From Clostridiales bacterium (GTDB taxonomy: Bacteria; Bacillota; Clostridia; Oscillospirales; Oscillospiraceae), in contig SFLE01000002.1 of assembly GCA_004553495.1 (NCBI GenBank), positions 3,816 through 67,815 of the forward strand: a stretch of 64,000 nucleotides of DNA, in the 5' to 3' direction. Made by a program: the position numbers and the translations under genes. Under the pieces are notes generated by a model. That model saw only the letters and a program-made list of their open reading frames with translations. It had not been told where the DNA came from and made no database searches. Every line of letters starts with the position of its first letter. Positions within the stretch are counted from its first letter, which is position 1. Positions 41,531 to 51,230 of this stretch are shown here, in pieces.

Positions 41531-42302
41531 TTTCAGCCCCCGAAGCATTTACGATGGTCGCAAAATCGGCAGGCTTGAGCGATGCGCCACCTATGAGTCC
41601 GCCGTCGACATCGGGCTGAGCCAGAAGCTCGGCTGCGTTCTTGGCATTCATGCTGCCGCCGTAGAGGATGCTGACGCTTCTTGCGGGACGCGCACCGTAC
41701 ATCTCACGGATGATTGCGCGTATCTCGCGGCAGACCTCCTGCGCCTGCTCGCTGGTTGCGGTCTTGCCGGTGCCTATTGCCCATATGGGCTCATAGGCGA
41801 TAACGCAGCGGCGAAGCGCGGTGGCGTCAACGCCGTTGAGCGCCGCGCGCACCTGATAGTTTATGTGTGCCATCGTCAGTCCCATTTCACGCTGCTCAAG
41901 GCTCTCGCCCACGCAGATGATGGGGTTAATGCCGTTTGCTATAAGAGCGCGGGTCTTGGCGTTTACGAGCAGATCGTCCTCGCCGTGATACTGGCGGCGC
42001 TCGGAGTGACCGACGATGCAGTACTTAACTCCCGCATCGGCAAGCTGGCTTGCCGAAACCTCGCCCGTGTATGCGCCCTTTTCGTACTTGGAAACATCCT
42101 GCGCGCCGACGGCGATCTTTGCATCCTTACCGGCTTTGAGCATTGCCGCGATATTCACCGCGGGGACGCACAGGACGGTCTCACACGTCTTTGTTCTGGG
42201 CAGAAGCGGCTTTATCTCATCTATAAACGGCTTGATGTCGCTTATGAGCATATTCATCTTCCAGTTGCCGGCTATTATTGTTTTTCTGTATCTTGTATTC
42301 AT
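41523..42302 (-). CDS. tpiA: Triosephosphate isomerase
   Basis: It interconverts dihydroxyacetone phosphate and glyceraldehyde 3-phosphate. The 259-residue product has GNWKMNM (Lys), VGHSERR (His electrophile) and YEPIWAIGTGKTA (catalytic Glu). The start MNTRYRKTII has GGAGGAG. It is 22 bp downstream of pgk in the operon. Confidence 0.97.
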   Translation of the reverse strand: MNTRYRKTIIAGNWKMNMLISDIKPFIDEIKPLLPRTKTCETVLCVPAVNIAAMLKAGKDAKIAVGAQDVSKYEKGAYTGEVSASQLADAGVKYCIVGHSERRQYHGEDDLLVNAKTRALIANGINPIICVGESLEQREMGLTMAHINYQVRAALNGVDATALRRCVIAYEPIWAIGTGKTATSEQAQEVCREIRAIIREMYGARPARSVSILYGGSMNAKNAAELLAQPDVDGGLIGGASLKPADFATIVNASGAENE

Positions 42303-42324
42303 GATTACTCCTCCGGATCTTAAA

Positions 42325-43518
42325 TTATTTGTCCTGAAGGCAAGCCACGCCGGGCAGCTCCAGTCCCTCGAGGAACTCAAGTGAAGCACCGCCGCCGGTG
42401 GAAATGTGGGTCATCTTATCGGCAAAGCCGAGTTGCTCAACGGCAGCCGCGCTGTCGCCGCCGCCAACGATGCTTATTGCGCCGGACTCGGCAAGCGCCT
42501 TGGCTACGGCCTTGGTGCCCTCGGCAAACGCCTCGAACTCAAAAACGCCCATAGGTCCGTTCCAAACGACGGTCTTTGCGTTCTTTATAGCCGCGGAGAA
42601 CAGCTCAATGGTCTTGGGACCGATGTCAAGACCCATCCAGCCCTCTGGAATACCGTCAACGGATACTATCTTCTTCTCGCAGTCGGCTTTGAACTCATTG
42701 CCTATCGCGGTATCAACGGGCAGCAGGAGCTGAACGCCCTTTTCGGAAGCCTTGGCTATCATATTGCGGGCATAATCGATCTTATCCGCCTCAAGCAGGG
42801 AGTTTCCGATCTCGTGACCCATAGCCTTAATGAAGGTATAAGCCATACCGCCGCCGATGATAACGGTGTCAGCCTTATCAAGAAGGTTATTTATAACGCC
42901 GATCTTATCGGAGACCTTTGCGCCGCCGAGCACTGCGACGAACGGGCGCACGGGGTTATCAAGAGCCTTGCCCATTACGGACAGCTCCTTTTCAACGAGC
43001 AGTCCGGCATAAGCGGGCAGATACTTTGCAATACCTGCGGTGGAGGCGTGGGCGCGGTGTACGGTGCCGAACGCGTCGGAGACATAGAGGTCTGCCATTT
43101 CGCTGAGAGCCTTGGCGAAATCATCGCCGTTTTTCTCCTCGCGAATGTCAAAGCGCAGATTCTCAAGCAGCATTATCTGACCCGGCTTGAGGGCGGCTGC
43201 CTTTGCCTTTGCATCCTCGCCGATTATATCCTTTGCAAAAATGACCTCCATACCGAGAAGCTCGGAGAGGCGCTTTGCAACGGGCGCGAGGGTAAGCTTT
43301 TCCTTCCATTCGCCCTTGGGCTTACCGAGGTGGGAGCAGGCAATGACGGCGGCTCCGTTTTCAAGCAGATACTTTATCGTGGGGAGAGCGGCAACTATGC
43401 GCTTATCGCTTGTGATCTCGCCCGTCTCCTTGTTCTGGGGGACATTGAAATCGCACCGCAGCAGCACCTTTTTGCCCTGCACGGCAGCATCGAGCACGCT
43501 TTTTTTGTTGTAATTCAT
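42325..43518 (-). CDS. pgk: Phosphoglycerate kinase
   Basis: It makes ATP from 1,3-bisphosphoglycerate. The 397-residue product has LLRCDFNVPQN, the LGKPKG loop, VLGGAKVSDKIG and the C-terminal GGGDSAAAVEQLG nucleotide loop. It is the first gene of the four-gene lower-glycolysis operon; gapdh is not in the window. AAAGGAG lies 9 bp before the ATG. trmL lies 63 bp upstream on the same strand and may be co-transcribed. Confidence 0.98.
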   Translation of the reverse strand: MNYNKKSVLDAAVQGKKVLLRCDFNVPQNKETGEITSDKRIVAALPTIKYLLENGAAVIACSHLGKPKGEWKEKLTLAPVAKRLSELLGMEVIFAKDIIGEDAKAKAAALKPGQIMLLENLRFDIREEKNGDDFAKALSEMADLYVSDAFGTVHRAHASTAGIAKYLPAYAGLLVEKELSVMGKALDNPVRPFVAVLGGAKVSDKIGVINNLLDKADTVIIGGGMAYTFIKAMGHEIGNSLLEADKIDYARNMIAKASEKGVQLLLPVDTAIGNEFKADCEKKIVSVDGIPEGWMGLDIGPKTIELFSAAIKNAKTVVWNGPMGVFEFEAFAEGTKAVAKALAESGAISIVGGGDSAAAVEQLGFADKMTHISTGGGASLEFLEGLELPGVACLQDK

Positions 43519-43581
43519 AATGTAGCTCCTTTCCGTCGGAAAATTCCGGCACGGTATTGAAAATTTACTTAATAACTGATA

Positions 43582-44067
43582 TTATTTCGCCATAGAGCCC
43601 GTGTTCATAAGTCCGGGGAACCCCTGCTGGCGAAGTGCCTCATACGCGAGTATCGCGGCTGAGTTTGAGAGATTGAGGCTGCGCGCCTGACTCACCATGG
43701 GTATTCTTATGCATCTGTCATAGTATCTGTTCCGAAGCTCCTCGGGCAGTCCCGCGGTCTCCTTGCCGAGCATTATGCTGACATTCTCCGTTGAGAGGTC
43801 CGCTTCAAAATACGCCTGCGGCGCTTTCGTTGTAGCAAGCCAGAGGTTTTCGTCGCCGTTTTCGGCGAGGTACTCATCGAGGTTTTCGTACACACTTATA
43901 TCGACCAGATACCAGTAGTCCAGACCGCAGCGTTTGACGGCTTTATCTGAAATGTCAAAGCCGAGCGGCTTTATGAGATGAAGATGCGCGCCCGTTGCGG
44001 CGCAGGTTCTGGCAATTGCGCCGGTATTATGCGGTATCTCCGGTTCAAGAAGTACTATGTTCAGCAT
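43582..44067 (-). CDS. trmL: tRNA (cytidine(34)-2'-O)-methyltransferase, SPOUT class
   Basis: It methylates the wobble base of tRNA-Leu in known cases. The 161-residue SPOUT protein has LLEPEIPHNTGAIARTCAATGAHLHLI, MLGKETAGLPEELR and IPMVSQARSLNLSNSAAI, the knotted SAM-binding signature. The start MLNIVLLEP is preferred over upstream Mets. It is divergent from the radical SAM gene at 44259. Confidence 0.92.
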   Translation of the reverse strand: MLNIVLLEPEIPHNTGAIARTCAATGAHLHLIKPLGFDISDKAVKRCGLDYWYLVDISVYENLDEYLAENGDENLWLATTKAPQAYFEADLSTENVSIMLGKETAGLPEELRNRYYDRCIRIPMVSQARSLNLSNSAAILAYEALRQQGFPGLMNTGSMAK

Positions 44068-44258
44068 TATCTTATCCCGTTTCGTTATCAAATATCTGTG
44101 TTACGGTTATATATTAGCACATTTTTCTCAAAAATGATGAACTTTTTTTGAGTTTTTTAGATTTGTTGCATTTTTAACAGTTTGAGGCTCCGGCAGCGGG
44201 CTCAAACGCGGCATAAATCGACAATCTGCACATCTTAGACAAGCTTAGTGAGGCAAAA

Positions 44259-45140
44259 ATGATCTGTAACGCCTGTCCGCGGCACTGCGGTGCCGAAAGA
44301 AGCGAATACACACCCGCCGGCGTGTGCTCATCCCCCGCCCTGCCGCGTATAGCACGTGCAGCGCCGCATTTCGGCGAGGAGCCGTGCATAAGCGGCGAAA
44401 ACGGCAGCGGCACCGTGTTTTTCTCCGGCTGCAATCTCAGGTGCGTATTCTGTCAAAACCATGATATAAGCCGAGGCAGGCTCTGCAAGATCGTGACCGT
44501 TGAGAGGCTGTCGGACATTTTTCTCGAGCTTCAGGATAAGGGCGTAAACAATATAAATCTCGTAACGCCCTCGCACTACGCCGATGCCGTGATAAAAGCG
44601 CTCAAAGCAGCAAGGCTGAGCATTCCCGTTGCGTGGAACAGCTCGGGCTATGACAGCGTCGATACTGTAAAGCGGCTCGAGGGGCTCGTGCAGATATACA
44701 TGCCCGACCTTAAATATATGGACGCTTCTCTTGCAAAGCGGTACTCCGCAGCGCCGGATTACCCCGAGGTCGCCAAGGCCGCGATAGCCGAAATGTACCG
44801 GCAGGTCGGCGATGTGGTGCTCGATGATGACGGGATGATGCAAAGCGGTGTTATAATACGGCACCTTATTCTGCCTGATGCCGAGGCTAACAGCCGCGCC
44901 GTGATAGACTTTGTCGCGGATAATTTCCCGGGTGAAGCGGTTTTGTTCTCTCTCATGGCTCAGTTTACGCCAATGCCTGACACCGAGCGGTTTCCCGAGC
45001 TTCAGCGCACAGTTACGCAGGAGGAAAACGAGCGGATGATAGACTATATGCTTTCGCGCGGCATAGAGTTTGGATTTTGGCAAGATACTGCCTCAGCTAC
45101 GGATGACATGATACCGGATTTTGACCTTACCGGTGTCTGA
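44259..45140 (+). CDS. Radical SAM protein, PflA/PflX-like
   Basis: A 293-residue radical SAM enzyme of the group annotated as pyruvate formate-lyase activating enzyme-like (COG1313 type). CNLRCVFCQN supplies the [4Fe-4S] ligands (CxxxCxxC, about 60-67). The N-terminus is cysteine-rich (MICNACPRHCGAERSEY), suggesting an extra metal site. No glycyl radical enzyme is adjacent, so its target is unknown. The FMN dehydrogenase gene follows after 42 bp and may be co-transcribed. Confidence 0.85.
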   Translation: MICNACPRHCGAERSEYTPAGVCSSPALPRIARAAPHFGEEPCISGENGSGTVFFSGCNLRCVFCQNHDISRGRLCKIVTVERLSDIFLELQDKGVNNINLVTPSHYADAVIKALKAARLSIPVAWNSSGYDSVDTVKRLEGLVQIYMPDLKYMDASLAKRYSAAPDYPEVAKAAIAEMYRQVGDVVLDDDGMMQSGVIIRHLILPDAEANSRAVIDFVADNFPGEAVLFSLMAQFTPMPDTERFPELQRTVTQEENERMIDYMLSRGIEFGFWQDTASATDDMIPDFDLTGV

Positions 45141-45182
45141 CAATATATCTGACAATATAGAAATACTATGGAGGTTCACATC

Positions 45183-46205
45183 ATGGATTACAACGAAATT
45201 CTCAAAAAGGCAGCCGGAGAAGTAGGTCCGTACTGCAAAGCCTGCCCCGTGTGCAACGGCAGAGCCTGCGGCAACATCATGCCCGGTCCCGGCAGCAAGG
45301 TCCCCGGAAACACGGCGGCGAGAAACTACGACAAGTGGCAGGAGATATTCGTGAATATGGACACTCTCTGCCCCAACGCCAGCGTTGACACCTCGTTCGA
45401 GCTGTTCGGCAAAAAATTCTCGGCTCCCATCTTTATCGCCCCGCTCGGCGCTCTGAGCATGCACTACGGCGATAAGCACAACGACATTACATACAATCAC
45501 ATTCTCATAAACGCCGCAGCAAACTACGGCATCTGCGCCCTCACCGGCGACGGCGTCGACCCCGCGGTCATGCAGAATGCGGCAAAGGACATGGCTGCCA
45601 TAGGCGGCATGGGCATCCCGACGATAAAGCCGTGGAACAAGGAGTTTGTCTTTGAAAAGCTCGATGTTCTCAACGAGCTCGGCATATTCGCAGCCGCAAT
45701 GGATGTTGACGGCGCGGGTCTGCCCTTCCTCAAGGCTATGAACCCCAACGCAGGCTCAAAGTCCGTGGAAGAAATGCGCGAGATAATCTCTTATGCCAAA
45801 ATGCCGTTTATCATCAAGGGCATAATGACCGTGAAGGGTGCTCTCAAGGCTGTTGAAGCCGGTGCGGACGCCATTGTCGTTTCAAACCACGGCGGCAGAG
45901 TTCAGGGCTGCTGCCCCGCCACAGCCGAGGTGCTTCCCGCCATTGCAAAGGCAGTCAAGGGCAAGATCAAGATATTCGTTGACGGCGGCATAAGAAGCGG
46001 CGTTGATGTTTTCAAAGCCATAGCGCTCGGCGCAGACGGCGTTCTGATAGGCCGTCCGGTCATTCCGTTTATATACGCCGAGGGTGAGGAGGGCTTCAAG
46101 GTATACATGGACAGGATAGTCTCCCAGCTTCGTGACACCATGACGATGTGCGGAACTCCCACTCTCTCCGACATAGGCGAGGATAACGTATTCATCGCAA
46201 AATAA
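45183..46205 (+). CDS. FMN-dependent alpha-hydroxy-acid dehydrogenase
   Basis: It oxidises a 2-hydroxy acid such as lactate to the 2-oxo acid, using FMN. The 340-residue TIM barrel has IFIAPLGALSMHYGD, the active-site SNHGGR (base His and Arg) and DGGIRSGVDVFKAIALGAD (FMN phosphate). The N-terminal CKACPVCNGRACG (Cys 18, 21, 24, 29) is not part of the usual fold and could hold a metal or iron-sulfur site. The start follows GGAGG. The next gene overlaps its stop by 1 bp. Confidence 0.88.
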   Translation: MDYNEILKKAAGEVGPYCKACPVCNGRACGNIMPGPGSKVPGNTAARNYDKWQEIFVNMDTLCPNASVDTSFELFGKKFSAPIFIAPLGALSMHYGDKHNDITYNHILINAAANYGICALTGDGVDPAVMQNAAKDMAAIGGMGIPTIKPWNKEFVFEKLDVLNELGIFAAAMDVDGAGLPFLKAMNPNAGSKSVEEMREIISYAKMPFIIKGIMTVKGALKAVEAGADAIVVSNHGGRVQGCCPATAEVLPAIAKAVKGKIKIFVDGGIRSGVDVFKAIALGADGVLIGRPVIPFIYAEGEEGFKVYMDRIVSQLRDTMTMCGTPTLSDIGEDNVFIAK

Positions 46206-46717
46206 TGAAAGATATTCATCGGAAAATAATGAAAGGGCTTTTAAACCCGCCCATGATGCTGGTATGCGGGCTGGTGCTCGGCGCTGCGGCGCGGTTTATG
46301 GACATCTACTGCGAAAACCTCGGCGAGATATTTTCGCAGATGACGGTGTGGATACTGTTGGGAACGCTCATTTCCATATACAGTCCAACGAAAAAAGCCG
46401 CCGCGCTGAACATTCTTCCGTTCTGCCTCGGTATGCTTGCCACATACTACGCGGTTGCCATACTCACGCATGGGGTATACGGCGAAAGCTACATCATCGG
46501 ATGGACGGTGTTTGCGCTGTTTTCTCCCCTGCTGGCATGCATCGCGTGGATGGCAAAGCAGCCCGTCATGCCGGCAAAGCTCATAAGCATAGGCATAGTG
46601 TTTGTATCGTTTTCAATTAACTTCCTTATGTTCGGTTCGCCGGATGTTTTTACACTCATCTTAAACGGAATACTTATCTACTTCCTCTTTTTCAAGAAAA
46701 TCCCCCGAGAAACATAA
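46205..46717 (+). CDS. Hypothetical membrane protein
   Basis: A 170-residue protein with five or so hydrophobic segments (about 14-30, 44-60, 70-90, 98-116, 125-165) and little polar sequence. I do not recognise the family. It starts TAATG-overlapped with the dehydrogenase stop; a second start at MKGLLNPP is possible. The overlap suggests coupled expression, and a link to substrate uptake or membrane anchoring of the dehydrogenase is conceivable but not shown. Confidence 0.7.
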   Translation: MKDIHRKIMKGLLNPPMMLVCGLVLGAAARFMDIYCENLGEIFSQMTVWILLGTLISIYSPTKKAAALNILPFCLGMLATYYAVAILTHGVYGESYIIGWTVFALFSPLLACIAWMAKQPVMPAKLISIGIVFVSFSINFLMFGSPDVFTLILNGILIYFLFFKKIPRET

Positions 46718-46735
46718 ATGTAAAGGAGAAGCGTG

Positions 46736-47449
46736 ATGAAAAACACAAGAAAGTATCTTGCTCTTATGCTGGCTATGCTCATGTGTCTGTGCCTTGCGGC
46801 GTGTGGAGACGGCGATAACGGTGGCGGAGAGAGCTCGACCCCCGAGTCGTTCGAGGGGCTGGTCAAGGAAGCGCAGCTTGCATCGAATTATTCCATGTAC
46901 TTCGGCACATGGCAAGACGGCGCGGGCCGTAAGCTCGTCATTGGGGCTAACGATGCCGGTGACGAGGTTCGTTTCACACTCTATACCGGCGATGAGAACG
47001 AGATCGAAGCAAGCGGCTTCATTCAGGCGGTCGCGGACTACAGCGCGGACTATTTCTACAACGAGCACGACGGCATCGCTCACCACAGCTGGTTTGACGA
47101 TGACGGCACCTTGAATGTAGACTACTTCGGCGCGTTCACCCGCGGCGGCGATGACGGTGAGCCCGCTCCCGCGGATGCCTACTCCCTTGCCGGAATATGG
47201 TATCTCGACGGCGACGAGAACGCCGAAAGCAGCCTTCAGATCAGCATGGACGGCAATTGGATGCTTTACGAAACGCACGACGGCGCGATCTCGCTTATCG
47301 ACAGCGGCACCGTAAGCGCAACGGACGACGAGACCGTGTTCTACGCCGTGTCCGAGCAGTTTGACGATGTTTCCTACGACTTCACTCTTGCAGGCAGCGA
47401 CACCCTCTACTGGGGCGGTGAGTACGACTGCTATATGAAAGCGGCGTGA
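46736..47449 (+). CDS. Predicted lipoprotein
   Basis: A 237-residue exported lipoprotein. The lipobox LCLAAC gives a lipidated Cys at about 22, followed by a Gly/Asp/Ser linker. Two similar halves are visible: MYFGTWQDGAGRKLVIG and GIWYLDGDENAESSLQISMDG, each a short beta-rich domain of the kind that measures or binds a small ligand. I know no named family. AAAGGAG precedes the start. The following gene starts 6 bp after the stop. Confidence 0.78.
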   Translation: MKNTRKYLALMLAMLMCLCLAACGDGDNGGGESSTPESFEGLVKEAQLASNYSMYFGTWQDGAGRKLVIGANDAGDEVRFTLYTGDENEIEASGFIQAVADYSADYFYNEHDGIAHHSWFDDDGTLNVDYFGAFTRGGDDGEPAPADAYSLAGIWYLDGDENAESSLQISMDGNWMLYETHDGAISLIDSGTVSATDDETVFYAVSEQFDDVSYDFTLAGSDTLYWGGEYDCYMKAA

Positions 47450-47455
47450 GCGCAT

Positions 47456-48364
47456 ATGAGTGATGATAATTCTTCCACCCGTAAAATGAGCGATGCGGAG
47501 CTGTCAAAGGCATTGGGCAGATACCAGACGCTTGAGCGCATCGGTACGGTCATCGGCATTATTCTCGCCGGAGCCGGTATGGTGTCGGCATTTATTCAGC
47601 ATGATGTCGTTCTGTTCGCCGTTTTGTTTTTCGCCGGCGTTGCCGTAATAGTGTTTATATGCGGCACCGTTAACAAAAAGAAAAACGCCCTTTTAAACAG
47701 TGAGCTCGGCGATTTTATGCACACGGAGCTGTTTAAAGCCTTCGGCAGACCCACGGGTGCTCCGACAATGATGATAAACGATGCATATCTCCGAAATGCC
47801 GGTCTTATCTCGATCTGCTGGGACGAGTGCAATATATCGAATTTCTACGAGGCCGAGCACAACGGCATTCGCTTTTCCACTGCGAATGTGGTGCTCACCA
47901 AATCGGTCGAAGAGCGCTCCGGTCCCGACAACGACAACTGGATGACCAAGACCGTTACGGTGTTTAAGGGCGTTGCGGTGCGCTGCGCTAATATCCGTCC
48001 CTCGGGCTTTGATATCATCATAACCGACAGGATGCAGGAATCTCCCCCGAAAGGCGATGTTTCCAATCCCGCGGTTTTCCGCGAGCGCTTTTCGGTCCGC
48101 ACGCCGGACGGGCGCGACGCAATGGGGCTTGTCACTCCGCAGCTTGCGGCAATGTGCAGCAGGCTTGAAAGCGCGGTCAGCGGCAAGGTGTGCGGTCTTG
48201 AAATGAGAGGCGGCAATGTGTCAGCGATGCTGAACACAAGGTATCAGTTCGCAAATGTCCCGCCGAACACGGATCTGCGAAACATCGACGGTATCCGCAA
48301 GGCGTATGTCGAGTCCATCGAAACCATTATAACGCTGCTTGATATCCTTAAAAACAACCTGTAA
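47456..48364 (+). CDS. Membrane protein, DUF3137-like
   Basis: A 302-residue protein with two membrane segments near the N-terminus (about 29-48 and 52-70) and a large cytoplasmic or external domain. The pattern (ISNFYEAEHNGIRFSTANVVL, TVFKGVAVRCAN, LEMRGGNVSAML) suggests a DUF3137-type protein; I am not certain. It forms an apparent operon with the lipoprotein gene. No LemA partner is visible. Confidence 0.7.
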   Translation: MSDDNSSTRKMSDAELSKALGRYQTLERIGTVIGIILAGAGMVSAFIQHDVVLFAVLFFAGVAVIVFICGTVNKKKNALLNSELGDFMHTELFKAFGRPTGAPTMMINDAYLRNAGLISICWDECNISNFYEAEHNGIRFSTANVVLTKSVEERSGPDNDNWMTKTVTVFKGVAVRCANIRPSGFDIIITDRMQESPPKGDVSNPAVFRERFSVRTPDGRDAMGLVTPQLAAMCSRLESAVSGKVCGLEMRGGNVSAMLNTRYQFANVPPNTDLRNIDGIRKAYVESIETIITLLDILKNNL

Positions 48365-48368
48365 CGTA

Positions 48369-48398
48369 AAAACCGTGAGGCCAAGCCTCACGGTTTTT
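48369..48398. terminator. Bidirectional terminator
   Basis: AAAACCGTGAGGC (48369-48381) pairs with GCCTCACGGTTTT (48385-48397). It separates the convergent DUF3137-like and DUF1648 genes and overlaps the 3' end of the latter. Confidence 0.85.
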
Positions 48399-48870
48399 TG
48401 TATCTTGAAATTCTTATCGTTCGCCAAACGATATCGGCGGTTATGAGTACGCACAGGGCGAATACCGGCACGAGCGACATAGGCTTCTGCGATATTATGC
48501 TACGGCACATATACGAAAACAGCGCAAGGCACATGAGCTTCGACTCACCGAGCAGGCTTACGGTCTCGGCCGCGATATTTTTCTTATGCCGCTCGTCCAT
48601 ATCCCATGGCATGTTGGGGTTTTCAGCCTGACCGGGGATAAATATGAGCGCCGTCATAACGATGTACATGAGTGCCTCAATGCCGAACAGCTGCCAGAGA
48701 ACGCCTTTTCCGGTGTAGTCCGTGATCTCGCCGGAAGCGTTGAAGTGACCCGCTATCCGGTCGGGCAGAGCGGAGTAGCTCATGAGTATGTACGCGAGCG
48801 TCGCGATAACGAGCGCAAGACTGAGTATCTCGACCGTCGCCTGATACGAGCTGAGCTTCGGTTTTTTCAT
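48388..48870 (-). CDS. DUF1648 membrane protein
   Basis: A 160-residue membrane protein with three or four hydrophobic helices. LPDRIAGHFNASGEITDYTGKG (about 34-55) is the DUF1648 hallmark, found in SdpI-like proteins. The function is unknown; relatives are immunity or envelope proteins. It starts 2 bp after the alpha-galactosidase stop, so it is in the same transcript. Its 3' end runs into the shared terminator. Confidence 0.82.
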   Translation of the reverse strand: MKKPKLSSYQATVEILSLALVIATLAYILMSYSALPDRIAGHFNASGEITDYTGKGVLWQLFGIEALMYIVMTALIFIPGQAENPNMPWDMDERHKKNIAAETVSLLGESKLMCLALFSYMCRSIISQKPMSLVPVFALCVLITADIVWRTIRISRYKKP

Positions 48871-48872
48871 AG

Positions 48873-51209
48873 TCAGGTCTCCTTTTCTATGACATAAACG
48901 GAGCTGCCGAAATCGCCGTACATATGCAGCTTTCCGTTATACCCCGTGCCGAGAAACTGGTTATTGAGTCCCACGCCGGACATGAACGCGGCTCCCGATG
49001 CAGAGCAGTCCTCCGCACCGTCGGGCATGGCGAAAAACTTATTTGCCGTGCGCAGCACAAAGCCGTCAGGATGAAACTCCACCGGAGTTATGTGCTTTAC
49101 CAGGCCTCCCATCCGCTTTACGAAAAGGCGCTGACCCTTGCATTTAAGGCGGTATCGCGCGTTTGCGTCGAGAGCCTTTACAGGCAGCCTGTCCGCTCCC
49201 TCGGACGCGGTACACAGCTTTTGAAAATGCCCTACTATGTGCTCTAAGCCGTCATGAGCCGAGCACTGCCAGTGCACCTTGTTGTCCTTGCGCTCGTCAA
49301 AGCGGTAGAATCTGCCGTATTGGAGCGTTCTGCGATGGGCTTTATAAAACGCTATCTGCTCGCGGATCTCCTTGAGCTCCACCGGTGTCATGAATTTTAG
49401 CTCCAGCTCATAGCCGAGTACGCCGAACGCTGCGACATTAAAGCGCGTTGGCAGCGGGGTCTCGCGCAGGGTCTGCTGATGCGGAGCGGCGGAGACATGT
49501 GCGCCCATGGTCGATTGCGGGTAGAGATATGACAGCCCCGACTGAATGTCGAGCCGTTCGATGGGGTCGGTGTCGTCAGACGACCAGACCTGCGGCGAAT
49601 AGCACAGCATTCCGAGGTCAAAGCGGTTGCCGCCCGAGGAGCAGCTTTCAAAAAGGATGTGAGACCGCGGGGTGAATATGCGGTCAAGCACCTCGTAAAG
49701 CCCTATGATATAGCGGTGGACAAACTCGCCCTGATTTGAAAGGCTCTCGGAATACGCGTCGGACATATGCCTGTTCATATCCCATTTGACATAGCTTATC
49801 TTTGCGCTGTCAAGAACATTTCCGACGCTTTCAACGATATAGTCGCGCACCTCTTTGCGCGTAAGATCGAGCAAAAGCTGATTTCTGCCGAAGCACGGCT
49901 CGCCGGTCGGCGGCTTTATCGCCCAATCAGGATGGGCGCGGTAGAGGTCGGAATCGACATTCACGCTCTCCGGCTCAAACCACAGCCCGAATTTCATGCC
50001 CAGCTTTTCTATGCTGCCGGCAAACTCTCCGAGACCGCCCGGCAGCTTTCTCAGATTAACATTGTAATCACCCAGCCCTGCCGTGTCGCTGTTTCGTGCG
50101 CCGAACCAGCCGTCGTCAAGGACGAAAAACTCCACGCCGAGCTTTTTCGCTCTGCGTGCCAGTTTCAGGAGCTTCCCGCGGGTGAACTTAAAAAAACAGG
50201 CTTCCCAATCGTTTATGAGCACCGGACGCTCGATGTTTTTCCAATCGCCGCGCACGATGTGGTTGTTGACAAAGTCGTGAAAATTTGCGCTCAGGCCGTT
50301 AAAGCCATGCTCGGAGAAGGTCATGACCGCCTCGGGCGTTTCAAAGCTTTCGCCGCTTCTGAGCGTCCAGTCAAAGCAATGCGGATTTATGCCAAGCTGT
50401 ACGCGCACAAGGTCGTGATTTGACTTTTCCACAACGCCGAAGTGATTGCCGCTGTAGACAAGGTTAAAGCCCCACGCTCTGCCGCTGTCCTCATTCGTGT
50501 GCTTTTCAGACAGCAGGAAGCCCGCATTGTGGCGGTTTGAGGATGAGCCCGTTGTAGAGGAGTTTACATACATCCCGTACTCCACGGGGCGGATATGCCG
50601 GTGGGTCTCCTTTATCCATCCGCCGTCGAAGCTGTGCATGAGAAAGCCGCGGTCGAGCATATCGACGCTCATACTCATTATGCGCCGTATTGAAAGCTCG
50701 GCGTCGCAGAGGTTTTTCAAAACGCAGCGGCGTGCGATGACATTGTCGGCGTAAAACACCGTGTAATACAATGTCAGCTCAACCGCTCTGTGCCGTTCGC
50801 GCATATGTATAACGAGCGTTTCGGCGGTGTTTTCGTCGTCATAGGCATTCGGCAGGCTCTGCATGGGAACGCAGCCGGACACTATCTCGTGCTTTTCATA
50901 GAGAAAATCCGAGGAAAAGCTGCCGTCGGGCATTTTGACCTCGATTGGCGTCTGCCGGTAGTCTCCCCTGCCGACGCCCGACCACTCAAGGCACAGGTTA
51001 TCAAGGCAATAGCTGTCATCGGACTTATCATACATAACGCTGCTGCCAAGCTGAATATCGTGCTTTACCGAAAGCGCCTCGGCATCCTCCGCCGGCACGC
51101 GCTCGCCATAGTAGATATGCTCAAGGTGCTTGAATTTGGTCACGCGGAATATGTAGCTCGTGCTCTCGGTATTCAGGGAGAACACATTGTTTTTAAATTC
51201 TATGCTCAT
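48873..51209 (-). CDS. Alpha-galactosidase, GH36
   Basis: It releases galactose from alpha-galactosides such as raffinose or melibiose. The 778-residue length fits GH36 group I enzymes. NDWEACFFKFTRGKLLKLARRAKKLG leads into LDDGWFG, the nucleophile is in VKWDMNRH (Asp 477), ESCSSGGNRFD follows, and the acid/base is in VWSSDDTDPIER (Asp 545). The start MSIEFKN follows GAGAGGTG. No signal peptide is present, so it is cytoplasmic. An 18-bp palindrome lies 22 bp upstream. Confidence 0.95.
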   Translation of the reverse strand: MSIEFKNNVFSLNTESTSYIFRVTKFKHLEHIYYGERVPAEDAEALSVKHDIQLGSSVMYDKSDDSYCLDNLCLEWSGVGRGDYRQTPIEVKMPDGSFSSDFLYEKHEIVSGCVPMQSLPNAYDDENTAETLVIHMRERHRAVELTLYYTVFYADNVIARRCVLKNLCDAELSIRRIMSMSVDMLDRGFLMHSFDGGWIKETHRHIRPVEYGMYVNSSTTGSSSNRHNAGFLLSEKHTNEDSGRAWGFNLVYSGNHFGVVEKSNHDLVRVQLGINPHCFDWTLRSGESFETPEAVMTFSEHGFNGLSANFHDFVNNHIVRGDWKNIERPVLINDWEACFFKFTRGKLLKLARRAKKLGVEFFVLDDGWFGARNSDTAGLGDYNVNLRKLPGGLGEFAGSIEKLGMKFGLWFEPESVNVDSDLYRAHPDWAIKPPTGEPCFGRNQLLLDLTRKEVRDYIVESVGNVLDSAKISYVKWDMNRHMSDAYSESLSNQGEFVHRYIIGLYEVLDRIFTPRSHILFESCSSGGNRFDLGMLCYSPQVWSSDDTDPIERLDIQSGLSYLYPQSTMGAHVSAAPHQQTLRETPLPTRFNVAAFGVLGYELELKFMTPVELKEIREQIAFYKAHRRTLQYGRFYRFDERKDNKVHWQCSAHDGLEHIVGHFQKLCTASEGADRLPVKALDANARYRLKCKGQRLFVKRMGGLVKHITPVEFHPDGFVLRTANKFFAMPDGAEDCSASGAAFMSGVGLNNQFLGTGYNGKLHMYGDFGSSVYVIEKET

Positions 51210-51230
51210 CGTATCACCTCTCAACTGTTG

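Noticed and set aside
44174..44258. Inverted repeat GTTTGAG...CTCAAAC before the radical SAM gene as a riboswitch
   Set aside because: Only a short stem with no conserved aptamer core that I can recognise.
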